Below are positions 1 through 6,909 of a DNA stretch of 8,306 nt, in pieces. A model generated the notes under the pieces. That model made no database searches. It worked only from the letters and a program-made list of their open reading frames with translations, and was not told the DNA's origin. Location: the NCBI GenBank assembly GCA_903912435.1, contig CAIWHI010000404.1, forward strand, positions 1-8,306, read 5' to 3'. The stretch comes from an uncultured Bacteroidota bacterium (GTDB lineage: Bacteria > Bacteroidota > Bacteroidia > Chitinophagales > Chitinophagaceae). Each line of letters begins with the position of its first letter. Positions within the stretch are counted from its first letter, which is position 1. The position numbers and the translations under genes were made by a program.

Positions 1-142
1 ATGTTGGTGAAATTTGATTATTAATTTTCAAAAAAAGGATTTGGAGGTTTGAATTTGGATATTTTTTTAAAAAAAAAGGTGAATTCACTACTTTTAAAGT
101 TTTTTTTACTATTTTTCGGCTTTGTTTCTAAACTATATTGAT
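1..142 (+). other. AT-rich leader region upstream of the large surface protein
   Basis: This stretch holds no supportable gene. It is extremely AT-rich, with runs of seven A (30-36), seven T then nine A (62-77) and eight T (100-107). Frame 1 is open from base 1 to a TAA at 22-24, so the last few codons of an upstream gene could lie here, but that is too short to judge. Several TTTG tetramers (48-51, 54-57) resemble Bacteroidota -33 elements, and TACTTTTA (89-96) and TATTTTTCG (110-118) loosely resemble a -7 element. None is correctly spaced to a partner, so no promoter is called. An in-frame TAA at 95-97 sets the upstream limit of the following reading frame. Confidence 0.5.
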
Positions 143-3100
143 ATGGGATCAGGAATTTTTTACCCTCGCGCGGCGAACTCTTACAAAAATGCTAAAAAAT
201 ACCGCTCTATACGGACGGTGTTTTTGTCTGGCATTTTGCTGTTTATGATGCATTTTAATGCTAATGCACAGGCACCTGTTTTTACTGGTGGTCATTCACA
301 AACAATAATGGTTTGCCAGGATGTTGCGCCATGGGATATTACTTCAACACTTGCCGTTACTGATGCTACAGCAGGTGGCCCCGTTGATACATGGGATATT
401 GTTTCAGCTCCATTACATGGTAGTTTAACCGGTTTTCCAGGTTCTGCACCAACCAATCTTACAATTATTGTTTCAAGTACTCCATTATATTATCAACCAA
501 CTCCAGGTTTTAATGGTAATGATGTATTTACCATTTATGTAATGAACAATACAACAGGTCTTAACGATACTACTGTAGTAAATGTTGTTGTGAATCAATT
601 ACCTTCAATGGTGATTGGTAGCAGCCCTGTAGTATGTCAGGGTGCATCAAGTACTTCGTTGTCATTTGGTAGCCTTAGCAATATTGGCCCAATCAGGCAG
701 GTATTCCCATATACAGGTAGCACATTGCCTTTGTCAATACCAACTGGTATTACCAGTGTAGCTTTTGATGTTCAGGGTGGTTCAGGTGGAGCCAACAATG
801 TAGCAGGTGCTATTGCAAATCCGGGTCTTGGTGGCAGGGTTCAGGGTAATCTTGCAGTTGCCTCAGGCAGTACAATATATATAACAGCAGGAGGCCAGGG
901 TGCTCCAGGCGGCATATTTGGAGCAGCCGGTGGTTATAATGGTGGTGGTAATGCTACTTATTATCCACCAGTAGGTTGTGGTGGTGCAGGTGGCGGTGCT
1001 TCTGATATTCGTGTTGGAGGTTTGAGCCTTAATAACAGGGTTGTAGTAGCTGCTGGTGGTGGTGGTAGCGGATGGGATAGTCCATTTGGTTCCTACTTCG
1101 GTGGTGCCGGTGGTAATCTTATAGGTGGCAGCAGCCAGCCAAATGTTGGTGGTTCACCAGCAACAGGAGGCACACAAGCAGCAGGTGGTGTGCATTCAGT
1201 TCGTGGTGGCTGGGCTTCAGGCCAGGATGGTACTTTTGGTAATGGTGGTGATGGTAGTATGTTAGGTGGTGTTGCCGGCGGCGGCGGTGGTGGTTACTAC
1301 GGCGGTGGTGGTGGTGTATGGAATGGTGGAGCCGGTGGTTCTTCTTATTCTGACGCATTCTTCTCTTCATTGGTTTCTTATACTTCAGGATATAATTCAG
1401 GCGATGGTATTGTATCTATTACTTACAATATTCCTGGTACTTATACAATGGCTATTAACTGGGGTAGCGGTACAGTAACTACTACAGATGTATTACCAAC
1501 AACAGGTTCTTTCCCAATAGCAATCCCAGCAGGAACTGCACCAGGTACTTATTCTGGTTCAATATCTGTTACCAACACAACTTGTACCAGCCCTGCTTAC
1601 ACATTTAGTGTAACTGTAAATGCAACACCAGATGTGAATTTAACTTCAATTCCTTCTCAGGCTGTTTGTGACGGAGGAACTACAGCAGCAGTTAGTTTTA
1701 CGGGTTCAGTAACCGGTACTACTTTCAATTGGGTAAATGATAATACTACTTTTGGATTGATGGCAAGCGGAAGCATTGATATTGCTGCTACTACAGTTAG
1801 TAATCCATCAGTTAATCCGATGGTCGCTAATATTACAGTTACACCTACAGCCGCAGGTTGTAATGGTATTCCAAAGACATTTACTATTACTGCAAATCCG
1901 ATACCGATGATTCCAGTAGGATTACTTACACCTGCTGATATTTGTAACACTACAATGTTTAATTATAATCCAAGCAGCCTTACTGCCGGTGCTACGTATA
2001 GCTGGAGCCGTGACATTATAGCTGGGATAAGTACGGGAGTAAGTAGTGGTACAGGTTCAATTTCTGAAACACTTACCAACACTACCAATGCACCGGTAGG
2101 TGTGGTATATTCTTATACTACAACAGCAAGTACTTGTTCAAGTGTACAGCACGTAACATTTAATGTTAACCCTTCTATTAGTTTGAGCAGCACATTAGAT
2201 ACTACAATCTGTAACAGCACAGCGATAGACTATATGCCTACAAGTTCAGTTGCAGGTACTACTTACAATTGGTTAAGGAATATTACTACAGGTATCACAA
2301 ATCCTCCTACTCCAGGAACTGGTGATATTACTGAAACATTGAATAATGTAACTACTGGTGTTGTGAATGTAATTTATACTTACACAATGTGGGCAAATGG
2401 TTGTATGAATGCACAGAATGTTACAGTTAGAGTAAATCCTACGACTACAATAAATAGTGAATTAATGTCATTGCCTGTATGTTCAGGTGATATGTATCAT
2501 TATACAGCAACAAGTGCTACACCTGGTGCTACATTAAATTGGTCAATGGTTCCTGCGGCTGGGGTTTATACCACAGGTGCTACAAGTGGAACCGGCAATA
2601 TCAATGAAGTTCTGGTAAATAATTCAGGTGCTCCAGTAATGGTTACTTATAATTACACTGCAAGTGCAGGTGGTTGTGATGGTCCGGTTACGGCTGTAAA
2701 GGTTTTAGTAAATCCTTCAATCAGCTTAACAAGTACACATAATCCTATGGCTATTTGTAACAATACAACATTCAGTTATTCGCCTACAAGTCTGCCGGGC
2801 ACAAGCTTTACATGGATACGTCCAACAGTTGTTGGAATATCTAATTCTGCTGCTTATGGATCAGGTGATATCAATGAAACATTAAGGAATACTACAAGCA
2901 GCCTTGTAATGGTTCCTTATATATTCACTGTTCTTTCAACTTCTACGGGTTGTACCGGTATTGATACAGTTTGGGTTACAGTAAATCCAAGTCCATCATT
3001 GACAAGTACATTAACTCCAGGTGGAATTTGTGATAGCAATAAATTTGACTATACTCCAACATCTAATGTAACAGGTGCATCATTCAATTGGTCACGTGCA

Positions 3101-4309
3101 TATGTTGCAGGTATAGTAAATGCCCCTGCAACCGGTTCAGGTAATCCAATGGAAGCATTGATTAATTCAACAAACGTTAATGTTGATGTAGTTTATCACT
3201 ATACAGTAATGGCAAACGGTTGTTCTTCACTTCCGGTAGATGTAACAGTAACAGTTCATCCGGTTCCAAGGTTGTCATCAGGTCTTACAGGTACAATTTG
3301 TACCGGAGACCGGTTCACATACACACCAAGCAGTTTTGCTCCAAATGTAGTCTATGACTGGACTCGTCCGTTAGTAAATGGTCTTTCACCATTCACTGGT
3401 TTCGGAACAGGAGGTGTAAGTGAGGTTCTTGTAAACTCTACAACTGAAACATTACAGGCTGTTTACCTTTATAGGTTAACTGCTTATGGATGTTCAAATC
3501 CAAAGGTATATGAGGTAGTATTAACTGTTAATCCAGGACCTCAGCCAGTTACATTATCAGCGGTATCAAACAATGTATGTTCAAATACAAATAGTCAGAT
3601 AGTTACCGCATCTCATGCTCCACAATCAGGTGTATCCTATATCTGGGATGTAACAGGTGCAACAATTGTAACTACATCTGATACAAGGCAGTCAGCAGTT
3701 TTAGACTTCCCAACTCCAGGTACAGCAACCATTACTTTGACATCAAAGTACGTAAGTACAGGATGTAAAGGAACAACCAGTATGGATGTAAATGTACTTA
3801 ACGGTGTAGCTGACAATCCACAGGTTATCTACTACATGGGTATGTTTGTATGTTTGCAGAATGATGAGGATACTTACCAGTGGGGATATGATAATGCTCA
3901 CACATTAGCTTCTACTACATTTAATGGTGCAGTAAACCAAAGCTATTCACAAAGCAATGTAGATTTTGCTAATAACAATTACTGGGTAATTACTACTCAT
4001 AACGGTTGTACACAGAAGACTTATTATAATGCACCAAAATCGAATGGTACCGGTCATAGGGATGCAGGTATTGGTGTAAATGTTTATCCTAATCCAGTTA
4101 CTGATAATATCAACCTTGAATTGACAAATTCGACAGCAGGTGATATGGTAGTTGAGGTTCTGAATATGCTGGGCCAGAAATTAATCACAAGCAGCACTAC
4201 TGAAACAAAGGCTGTGATTAATGCATCTAGCTTAGTACCAGGCGGTTACCTTATCAATTGTTATCTGAATGGTGCAAAAGTGGCCACTTCAAGGTTTATT
4301 AAGAACTAA
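143..4309 (+). CDS. T9SS-exported modular surface protein with Gly-rich module and PKD-like repeats
   Basis: Probable cell-surface adhesin or matrix-type protein of 1388 residues; the actual ligand is unknown. ATG 143 is chosen over the in-frame TTG at 122 because it is the only ATG ahead of the signal peptide; there is no Shine-Dalgarno sequence. Residues 1-42 form a signal peptide with a long n-region (NAKKYRSIR), a hydrophobic core and ANA|Q cleavage. Residues 44-152 look cadherin/Ig-like (YYQPTPGFNGNDVFTIYV). A PKD-like domain (about 153-496) is split by a glycine-rich module at about 182-429, which resembles the ALK/LTK-type glycine-rich domain. Then come PKD-like repeats of about 90 residues (497-1220), each with two Cys 62-65 apart and most ending in VNP. 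A conserved module at 1221-1305 contains YQWGYDNA and NGCTQKTYYN. The end (1312-1388) is a T9SS type A sorting domain with VYPNPV, VLNMLGQKL, LVPGGYLI and a final RFIKN. By family knowledge this domain directs export and cell-surface attachment. The gene is probably co-transcribed with the OmpA-family gene 30 bases downstream. Confidence 0.9.
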   Translation: MGSGIFYPRAANSYKNAKKYRSIRTVFLSGILLFMMHFNANAQAPVFTGGHSQTIMVCQDVAPWDITSTLAVTDATAGGPVDTWDIVSAPLHGSLTGFPGSAPTNLTIIVSSTPLYYQPTPGFNGNDVFTIYVMNNTTGLNDTTVVNVVVNQLPSMVIGSSPVVCQGASSTSLSFGSLSNIGPIRQVFPYTGSTLPLSIPTGITSVAFDVQGGSGGANNVAGAIANPGLGGRVQGNLAVASGSTIYITAGGQGAPGGIFGAAGGYNGGGNATYYPPVGCGGAGGGASDIRVGGLSLNNRVVVAAGGGGSGWDSPFGSYFGGAGGNLIGGSSQPNVGGSPATGGTQAAGGVHSVRGGWASGQDGTFGNGGDGSMLGGVAGGGGGGYYGGGGGVWNGGAGGSSYSDAFFSSLVSYTSGYNSGDGIVSITYNIPGTYTMAINWGSGTVTTTDVLPTTGSFPIAIPAGTAPGTYSGSISVTNTTCTSPAYTFSVTVNATPDVNLTSIPSQAVCDGGTTAAVSFTGSVTGTTFNWVNDNTTFGLMASGSIDIAATTVSNPSVNPMVANITVTPTAAGCNGIPKTFTITANPIPMIPVGLLTPADICNTTMFNYNPSSLTAGATYSWSRDIIAGISTGVSSGTGSISETLTNTTNAPVGVVYSYTTTASTCSSVQHVTFNVNPSISLSSTLDTTICNSTAIDYMPTSSVAGTTYNWLRNITTGITNPPTPGTGDITETLNNVTTGVVNVIYTYTMWANGCMNAQNVTVRVNPTTTINSELMSLPVCSGDMYHYTATSATPGATLNWSMVPAAGVYTTGATSGTGNINEVLVNNSGAPVMVTYNYTASAGGCDGPVTAVKVLVNPSISLTSTHNPMAICNNTTFSYSPTSLPGTSFTWIRPTVVGISNSAAYGSGDINETLRNTTSSLVMVPYIFTVLSTSTGCTGIDTVWVTVNPSPSLTSTLTPGGICDSNKFDYTPTSNVTGASFNWSRAYVAGIVNAPATGSGNPMEALINSTNVNVDVVYHYTVMANGCSSLPVDVTVTVHPVPRLSSGLTGTICTGDRFTYTPSSFAPNVVYDWTRPLVNGLSPFTGFGTGGVSEVLVNSTTETLQAVYLYRLTAYGCSNPKVYEVVLTVNPGPQPVTLSAVSNNVCSNTNSQIVTASHAPQSGVSYIWDVTGATIVTTSDTRQSAVLDFPTPGTATITLTSKYVSTGCKGTTSMDVNVLNGVADNPQVIYYMGMFVCLQNDEDTYQWGYDNAHTLASTTFNGAVNQSYSQSNVDFANNNYWVITTHNGCTQKTYYNAPKSNGTGHRDAGIGVNVYPNPVTDNINLELTNSTAGDMVVEVLNMLGQKLITSSTTETKAVINASSLVPGGYLINCYLNGAKVATSRFIKN
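686..1429 (+). other. Glycine-rich module inserted in a PKD-like domain
   Basis: This segment codes for residues about 182-429 of the large surface protein. It opens with a beta-type lead-in (FPYTGSTLPLSIPTGITSVAFDVQGG) and continues through Gly-dense stretches such as VVVAAGGGGSGW and VAGGGGGGYYGGGGG. It closes with GDGIVSITYN, the usual last strand of this fold. The order of motifs matches bacterial glycine-rich proteins and the glycine-rich extracellular domain of ALK/LTK receptors (family knowledge). The DNA is rich in GGT/GGC runs, notably around 1055-1075 and 1273-1320, which could allow slippage in multiples of three. Boundaries are approximate. The flanks read as two halves of one domain, described under findings. 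Confidence 0.75.
1901..3535 (+). repeat. Six tandem PKD-like repeats (about 91 codons each)
   Basis: Six protein-level repeats cover residues 587-677, 678-766, 767-858, 859-949, 950-1040 and 1041-1131, giving lengths of 91, 89, 92, 91, 91 and 91. Each has the same plan: an early Cys followed by a Y.PTS-like segment (for example FDYTPTS), a central (Y/F)xWxR or NWS core, a G(T/S)G...E.L.N.T segment, a V.Y.YT strand, a GC or TC, and a final VNP or VHP. More divergent units flank the array at 497-586 and about 1132-1220. The units are diverged at DNA level, so this is an old domain duplication rather than a recent DNA repeat. PKD-like repeats of this type usually form extended stalks in Bacteroidota surface proteins. 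Confidence 0.85.
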
Positions 4310-4339
4310 TATTTTTTAAAAAAATCAAAATCCGAATAG

Positions 4340-6478
4340 ATGAAAAAAATATTTTTATTATTGATTGCAAGTGGTGGGTTCGTCTCATCTTTTGCCCAAT
4401 CATCAAATAATAGCAGTAACGTTAGCGGAAATATTTACGGACTTAAATATACTGTGGATAGCCTGAAATCGAACAGGGATACTATCCAGACAAGGATTGA
4501 TAGTATTCAGGCAAGCCTGAGCCATATCAAAGACAGCATCAAGCGTAAATCATGGCTCAGGGATGGCCAGATGTCGCGTACTGTACTTGACATCAATGGT
4601 ATGGGTGGTATGCTGACACAAGACCTTACAAGGGCCAATACAGCAGGTAACTACCTTAATGGCATCAATACCAATAATGTAGGCAAGCTTAAATTTGATA
4701 ATGGCATGAACTATGGTGGTGATATCCAGATTGGATATTTCCTGGGTAAAAAAGCTCATTGGGGTGTGGGTATTGGTTTCCAATATCTTTACCAGACCGG
4801 TGATTTGACTTTGGATCAATACCGTGTTCAGTATCAATCGACTGATGGTGGTAATAACATCTTCAGGCAGGTGACTACAGCTAATGGCCCTATTAAGGAA
4901 AAGCTGGAAATTACCAATATGAACATTCCATTGATGTTGAAATATAAGAACCGCTTTACCAAGCATTCTGGTTTTACATTCGATTTGGGTATTTTATATA
5001 ATGTTCAGAATACTACCAACTATAAGACTGACGCATCATTTGATTATGAAGCTATTTATAAGTATGCCAAGAATTCTGATGGTAGCAATACTGCAGTTTA
5101 TGATAATGCAACATATGCATCAGTAAATGACTTATTAATAACTAAAGACCAGATCAACAAACATAGTGGTCATGCATCTGATACTATGAACTGGTACCGT
5201 ACACATGCAGGCATGAATGTAGGTTTGAATCAGTCACCAGATAAGACATCAGGAACTACAAACTACACCACAGGTTCACTTGGGTTCATGTTCAGGCCTG
5301 AATACAGTTTCTATCTTTCAAATCATGTAGCTATCAATCTTGGTGCTTATTATATGTACCAGATGGTGAATAACGAAGTGAAACCAGGTTACCAGTTAAC
5401 AAATAAAGTTGGTGAGTATAATAGTTCTACAAATTCAGTTGCCAGCAGCGTAAATCAGTCTTATGGTGTTAATCTTGGATTGAGGTTCTTCCTTGGTAAA
5501 TTTAAGCAGAAGCCAGAAGCACCTTCTATTACAGAAGATGCTAAGGATCCTACTTGTGGTCTTTGTGATGGTGCTATTACATTCCACAATCTTACTCCTG
5601 GTCAGTCGGTTACAATTAATTATGTACTTAATGGTACATTGCAGCCAAGCCGTACTGATTCTGTATCACAGTTTGGTACAGTTAAGTTGAGTAACTTATG
5701 TGCAGGTGAGTACAGCAAAATTGAGATCAGTAATGGTACTGATACCAAGAATGCCCCACCAATCACACTGGTTAATCCATCAATTGGTTATTATTCTGAA
5801 AGCTATACTAACCCACTTAGTTTTGGTGCATGTAATGGTTCAATTAAAGTACATGGCTTGAAACCAGGTCTTACAGTAACTATCAAGTACACATTGAATG
5901 GTACAATACAACCTCCGTTCACTGGTACAATCGAGAAAGATGGTACTGCGTCAATCACTGGGTTGTGTGCCGGCAACTATACTGGTATCTTCGTATCTGT
6001 AAACAGTTGTTCAATCAATGGTGCTGATATTACATTGACTAACCCTGCGCAGGTTCAACCACAGGTTATCCAACCACAGTATTATGATCCGGAACCAAGG
6101 CCAAGGCGTAATACACATGCGGTAGCTGAGCGTCAGGATATCTCTGCACCAATATTGTTTGACGTTGGTAAATCTATCATCAAGCCTGAATCAATACCAG
6201 TACTTGAAGAGGCGATCTACGAATTGAACGATGATGAGAATACTTACATTTCAATTGATGGTTATACCGATATTGATGGTGGAGCTGAATTCAATCAGGC
6301 ATTGTCGCAGAAGCGTGCTGAAGCAGTTAAATATTACCTTGTACACCATGGTATAGCTGCTAAACGTCTGGATACAGAAGGTCATGGTATTAAGGATCCG
6401 GTATCAGACAATAGTACATCAGATGGTAAAGCAAAAAACCGTCGTTGTGTAATGTCTCTGAAACATGGTAAGAGATAA
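4340..6478 (+). CDS. OmpA-family outer-membrane protein with beta barrel and two Cys repeats
   Basis: A 712-residue outer-membrane protein likely to link the outer membrane to peptidoglycan. MKKIFLLLIASGGFVSSFA|Q is a clear signal peptide, which fixes ATG 4340 as start. Residues 33-70 have a heptad-like pattern (YTVDSLKSNRDTIQTRIDSI) and may form a short coiled coil. Residues about 80-390 alternate aromatic and polar residues and look like an outer-membrane beta barrel, closing with YGVNLGLRFFLGKF. Two related repeats follow (393-480 and 481-569; TINYVLNGTLQP versus TIKYTLNGTIQP, NLCAGEYS versus GLCAGNYT). After a Pro/Gln-rich linker (570-595) comes a complete OmpA C-terminal domain (about 602-708) with GYTDIDGG, NQALSQKRAEAV and KNRRC. 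The diaminopimelate-contacting pair known from this family is present as D644 and R659, 15 residues apart. The short gap from the preceding gene suggests one operon. It is not PorP/SprF-like by sequence; its partner and role are inferred. Confidence 0.88.
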   Translation: MKKIFLLLIASGGFVSSFAQSSNNSSNVSGNIYGLKYTVDSLKSNRDTIQTRIDSIQASLSHIKDSIKRKSWLRDGQMSRTVLDINGMGGMLTQDLTRANTAGNYLNGINTNNVGKLKFDNGMNYGGDIQIGYFLGKKAHWGVGIGFQYLYQTGDLTLDQYRVQYQSTDGGNNIFRQVTTANGPIKEKLEITNMNIPLMLKYKNRFTKHSGFTFDLGILYNVQNTTNYKTDASFDYEAIYKYAKNSDGSNTAVYDNATYASVNDLLITKDQINKHSGHASDTMNWYRTHAGMNVGLNQSPDKTSGTTNYTTGSLGFMFRPEYSFYLSNHVAINLGAYYMYQMVNNEVKPGYQLTNKVGEYNSSTNSVASSVNQSYGVNLGLRFFLGKFKQKPEAPSITEDAKDPTCGLCDGAITFHNLTPGQSVTINYVLNGTLQPSRTDSVSQFGTVKLSNLCAGEYSKIEISNGTDTKNAPPITLVNPSIGYYSESYTNPLSFGACNGSIKVHGLKPGLTVTIKYTLNGTIQPPFTGTIEKDGTASITGLCAGNYTGIFVSVNSCSINGADITLTNPAQVQPQVIQPQYYDPEPRPRRNTHAVAERQDISAPILFDVGKSIIKPESIPVLEEAIYELNDDENTYISIDGYTDIDGGAEFNQALSQKRAEAVKYYLVHHGIAAKRLDTEGHGIKDPVSDNSTSDGKAKNRRCVMSLKHGKR
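5516..6046 (+). repeat. Two tandem Cys-containing repeats inside the OmpA-family protein
   Basis: Two protein repeats of about 88 residues (393-480 and 481-569) sit between the barrel and the OmpA domain. Shared landmarks are C-[DN]-G-[AS]-I near the start (C409, C498), a T-P-G or K-P-G turn, T-I-x-Y-x-L-N-G-T-x-Q-P, L-C-A-G-x-Y (C454, C543) and a closing LVNP or LTNP. The C409/C454 and C498/C543 spacing is 45 in both, which suggests one disulfide per repeat. They resemble short SprB-like or CxG-type repeats common in Bacteroidota surface proteins. The similarity is at protein level. Confidence 0.8.
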
Positions 6479-6500
6479 TGCTAGCGATAAGAGATAAAAT

Positions 6501-6536
6501 GAAAGAGGGCTGTTTCGGAAGAAGCAGCCCTCTTTC
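6501..6536 (+). terminator. Strong hairpin terminator after the surface-protein operon
   Basis: Perfect 12-bp complement between GAAAGAGGGCTG (6501-6512) and CAGCCCTCTTTC (6525-6536). The pairing extends inward by four more pairs, one a G-U wobble, to a GGAA tetraloop at 6517-6520. This is a 16-bp stem starting 22 bases after the OmpA-family stop codon. There is only a short pyrimidine tail (TTTCGTATTCT). It may also end transcription in the opposite direction. Confidence 0.85.
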
Positions 6537-6606
6537 GTATTCTAAGCCCAATAAGCCTTGTAGGGAATAAATGGTGATTAGTTTTATCTACAAAAATTTT
6601 GAAGAA

Positions 6607-6639
6607 TTGACTATTGAAATGAAAAGTTTAGTATCTTCG
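6607..6639 (+). promoter_or_regulatory. Candidate promoter of tRNA-His
   Basis: TTG (6607-6609, inside ATTGAC) and TATCTTCG (6632-6639) resemble the Bacteroidota -33/-7 pair TTTG / TAnnTTTG with a 22-base gap and one mismatch in the -7 element. Transcription would start roughly 6643-6647, about a dozen bases ahead of the tRNA. The upstream terminator isolates the tRNA from the surface-protein operon, so it needs its own promoter. Confidence 0.5.
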
Positions 6640-6658
6640 CGTTCCGATTCAAGAAATG

Positions 6659-6732
6659 GAGGCTGTAGCTCAGTTGGTTAGAGCATCAGATTGTGGTTCT
6701 GAGGGTCGAGGGTTCGAGACCCTTCAGCCTCC
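6659..6732 (+). tRNA. tRNA-His (anticodon GTG)
   Basis: A complete cloverleaf is visible. The acceptor GAGGCTG (6659-6665) pairs with CAGCCTC (6725-6731). The D-stem is GCTC/GAGC (6668-6671 with 6681-6684). The anticodon stem is TCAGA/TCTGA (6686-6690 with 6698-6702), with loop TTGTGGT and anticodon GTG at 6693-6695. The T-stem is GAGGG/CCCTT around TTCGAGA. The base before the acceptor is G (6658) and the discriminator is C (6732). This is the G-1:C73 pair that identifies histidine tRNAs. No CCA is encoded, so the tail must be added enzymatically. It is a single-gene unit with its own terminator. Confidence 0.97.
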
Positions 6733-6738
6733 CTTAAT

Positions 6739-6784
6739 GCCTTTAATACAACGTAAATATAGACGGCGTATTAAAGGCTTTTTT
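6739..6784 (+). terminator. Intrinsic terminator of tRNA-His
   Basis: GCCTTTAATAC (6739-6749) pairs perfectly with GTATTAAAGGC (6768-6778), an 11-bp stem around an 18-base loop, followed directly by six T (6779-6784). It begins seven bases after the tRNA. This is the classic stem-plus-T-run form, unlike the other two hairpins in the window. Confidence 0.85.
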
Positions 6785-6844
6785 ATGTCTGATTATCATT
6801 GGGTAGGAAATGTTAGCAATTTTGTTAGTAAACCTGTATAATTA

Positions 6845-6861
6845 TATACCTTAGTGGTATA
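6845..6861 (+). promoter_or_regulatory. Small palindrome upstream of the DUF3127 promoter
   Basis: TATACC and GGTATA (6-bp arms) flank TTAGT, forming a 17-base palindrome. Its centre lies about 60 bases upstream of the predicted transcription start of the next gene, where an activator-type operator would fit. It could equally be chance in AT-rich DNA; no regulator is suggested by the neighbours. Confidence 0.3.
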
Positions 6862-6879
6862 AAATGGTGATGGTGAAAA

Positions 6880-6909
6880 TTTGAAATGTACCCAATATTT
6901 GTATCTTTG
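6880..6909 (+). promoter_or_regulatory. Promoter of the DUF3127 gene (Bacteroidota consensus)
   Basis: TTTG (6880-6883), an 18-base gap, then TATCTTTG (6902-6909) is an exact match to the Bacteroidota primary-sigma consensus TTTG / TAnnTTTG. Transcription would begin near 6913-6916, giving a leader of about 45-50 bases. The leader has no Shine-Dalgarno sequence; it is A/T-rich just before the ATG, as is usual in this phylum. Confidence 0.8.

Noticed and set aside
1..24. Possible tail end of an upstream gene (open to a TAA at 22-24)
   Set aside because: Eight codons are too few to support a gene; the other two forward frames stop at once.
1119..1370. His/Arg-rich reading frame on the - strand
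   Set aside because: It is the antisense shadow of GGT/GGC glycine codons in the glycine-rich module.
1266..1478. Val-rich 70-codon frame on the + strand
   Set aside because: A +1 frame shadow of the same glycine-codon runs, with no independent start signal.
1657..1950. 97-codon frame on the - strand
   Set aside because: Antisense to the PKD-like repeats; the real frame is clearly coding and there is no promoter for this one.
1901..3535. The repeat array as a CRISPR or recent DNA repeat
   Set aside because: The units are about 270 bases, in frame and diverged at DNA level, with no spacers; they are protein domain repeats.
4310..4339. Poly-T/poly-A palindrome between the two surface genes as a terminator
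   Set aside because: Only an A/T arm pair without GC in the stem; too weak, and the spacing suggests an operon.
4550..4966. 138-codon frame on the - strand inside the OmpA-family gene
   Set aside because: No recognisable domain, and fully antisense to the signal-proximal and barrel part of a confident gene.
5493..5690. 65-codon frame on the + strand inside the OmpA-family gene
   Set aside because: Out-of-frame shadow of the first Cys repeat.
6656..6841. 61-codon reading frame starting MEAVAQLVRASDCGSEG
   Set aside because: It is a read-through of the tRNA-His gene and its terminator; this kind of peptide is a well-known false product of tRNA sequence.
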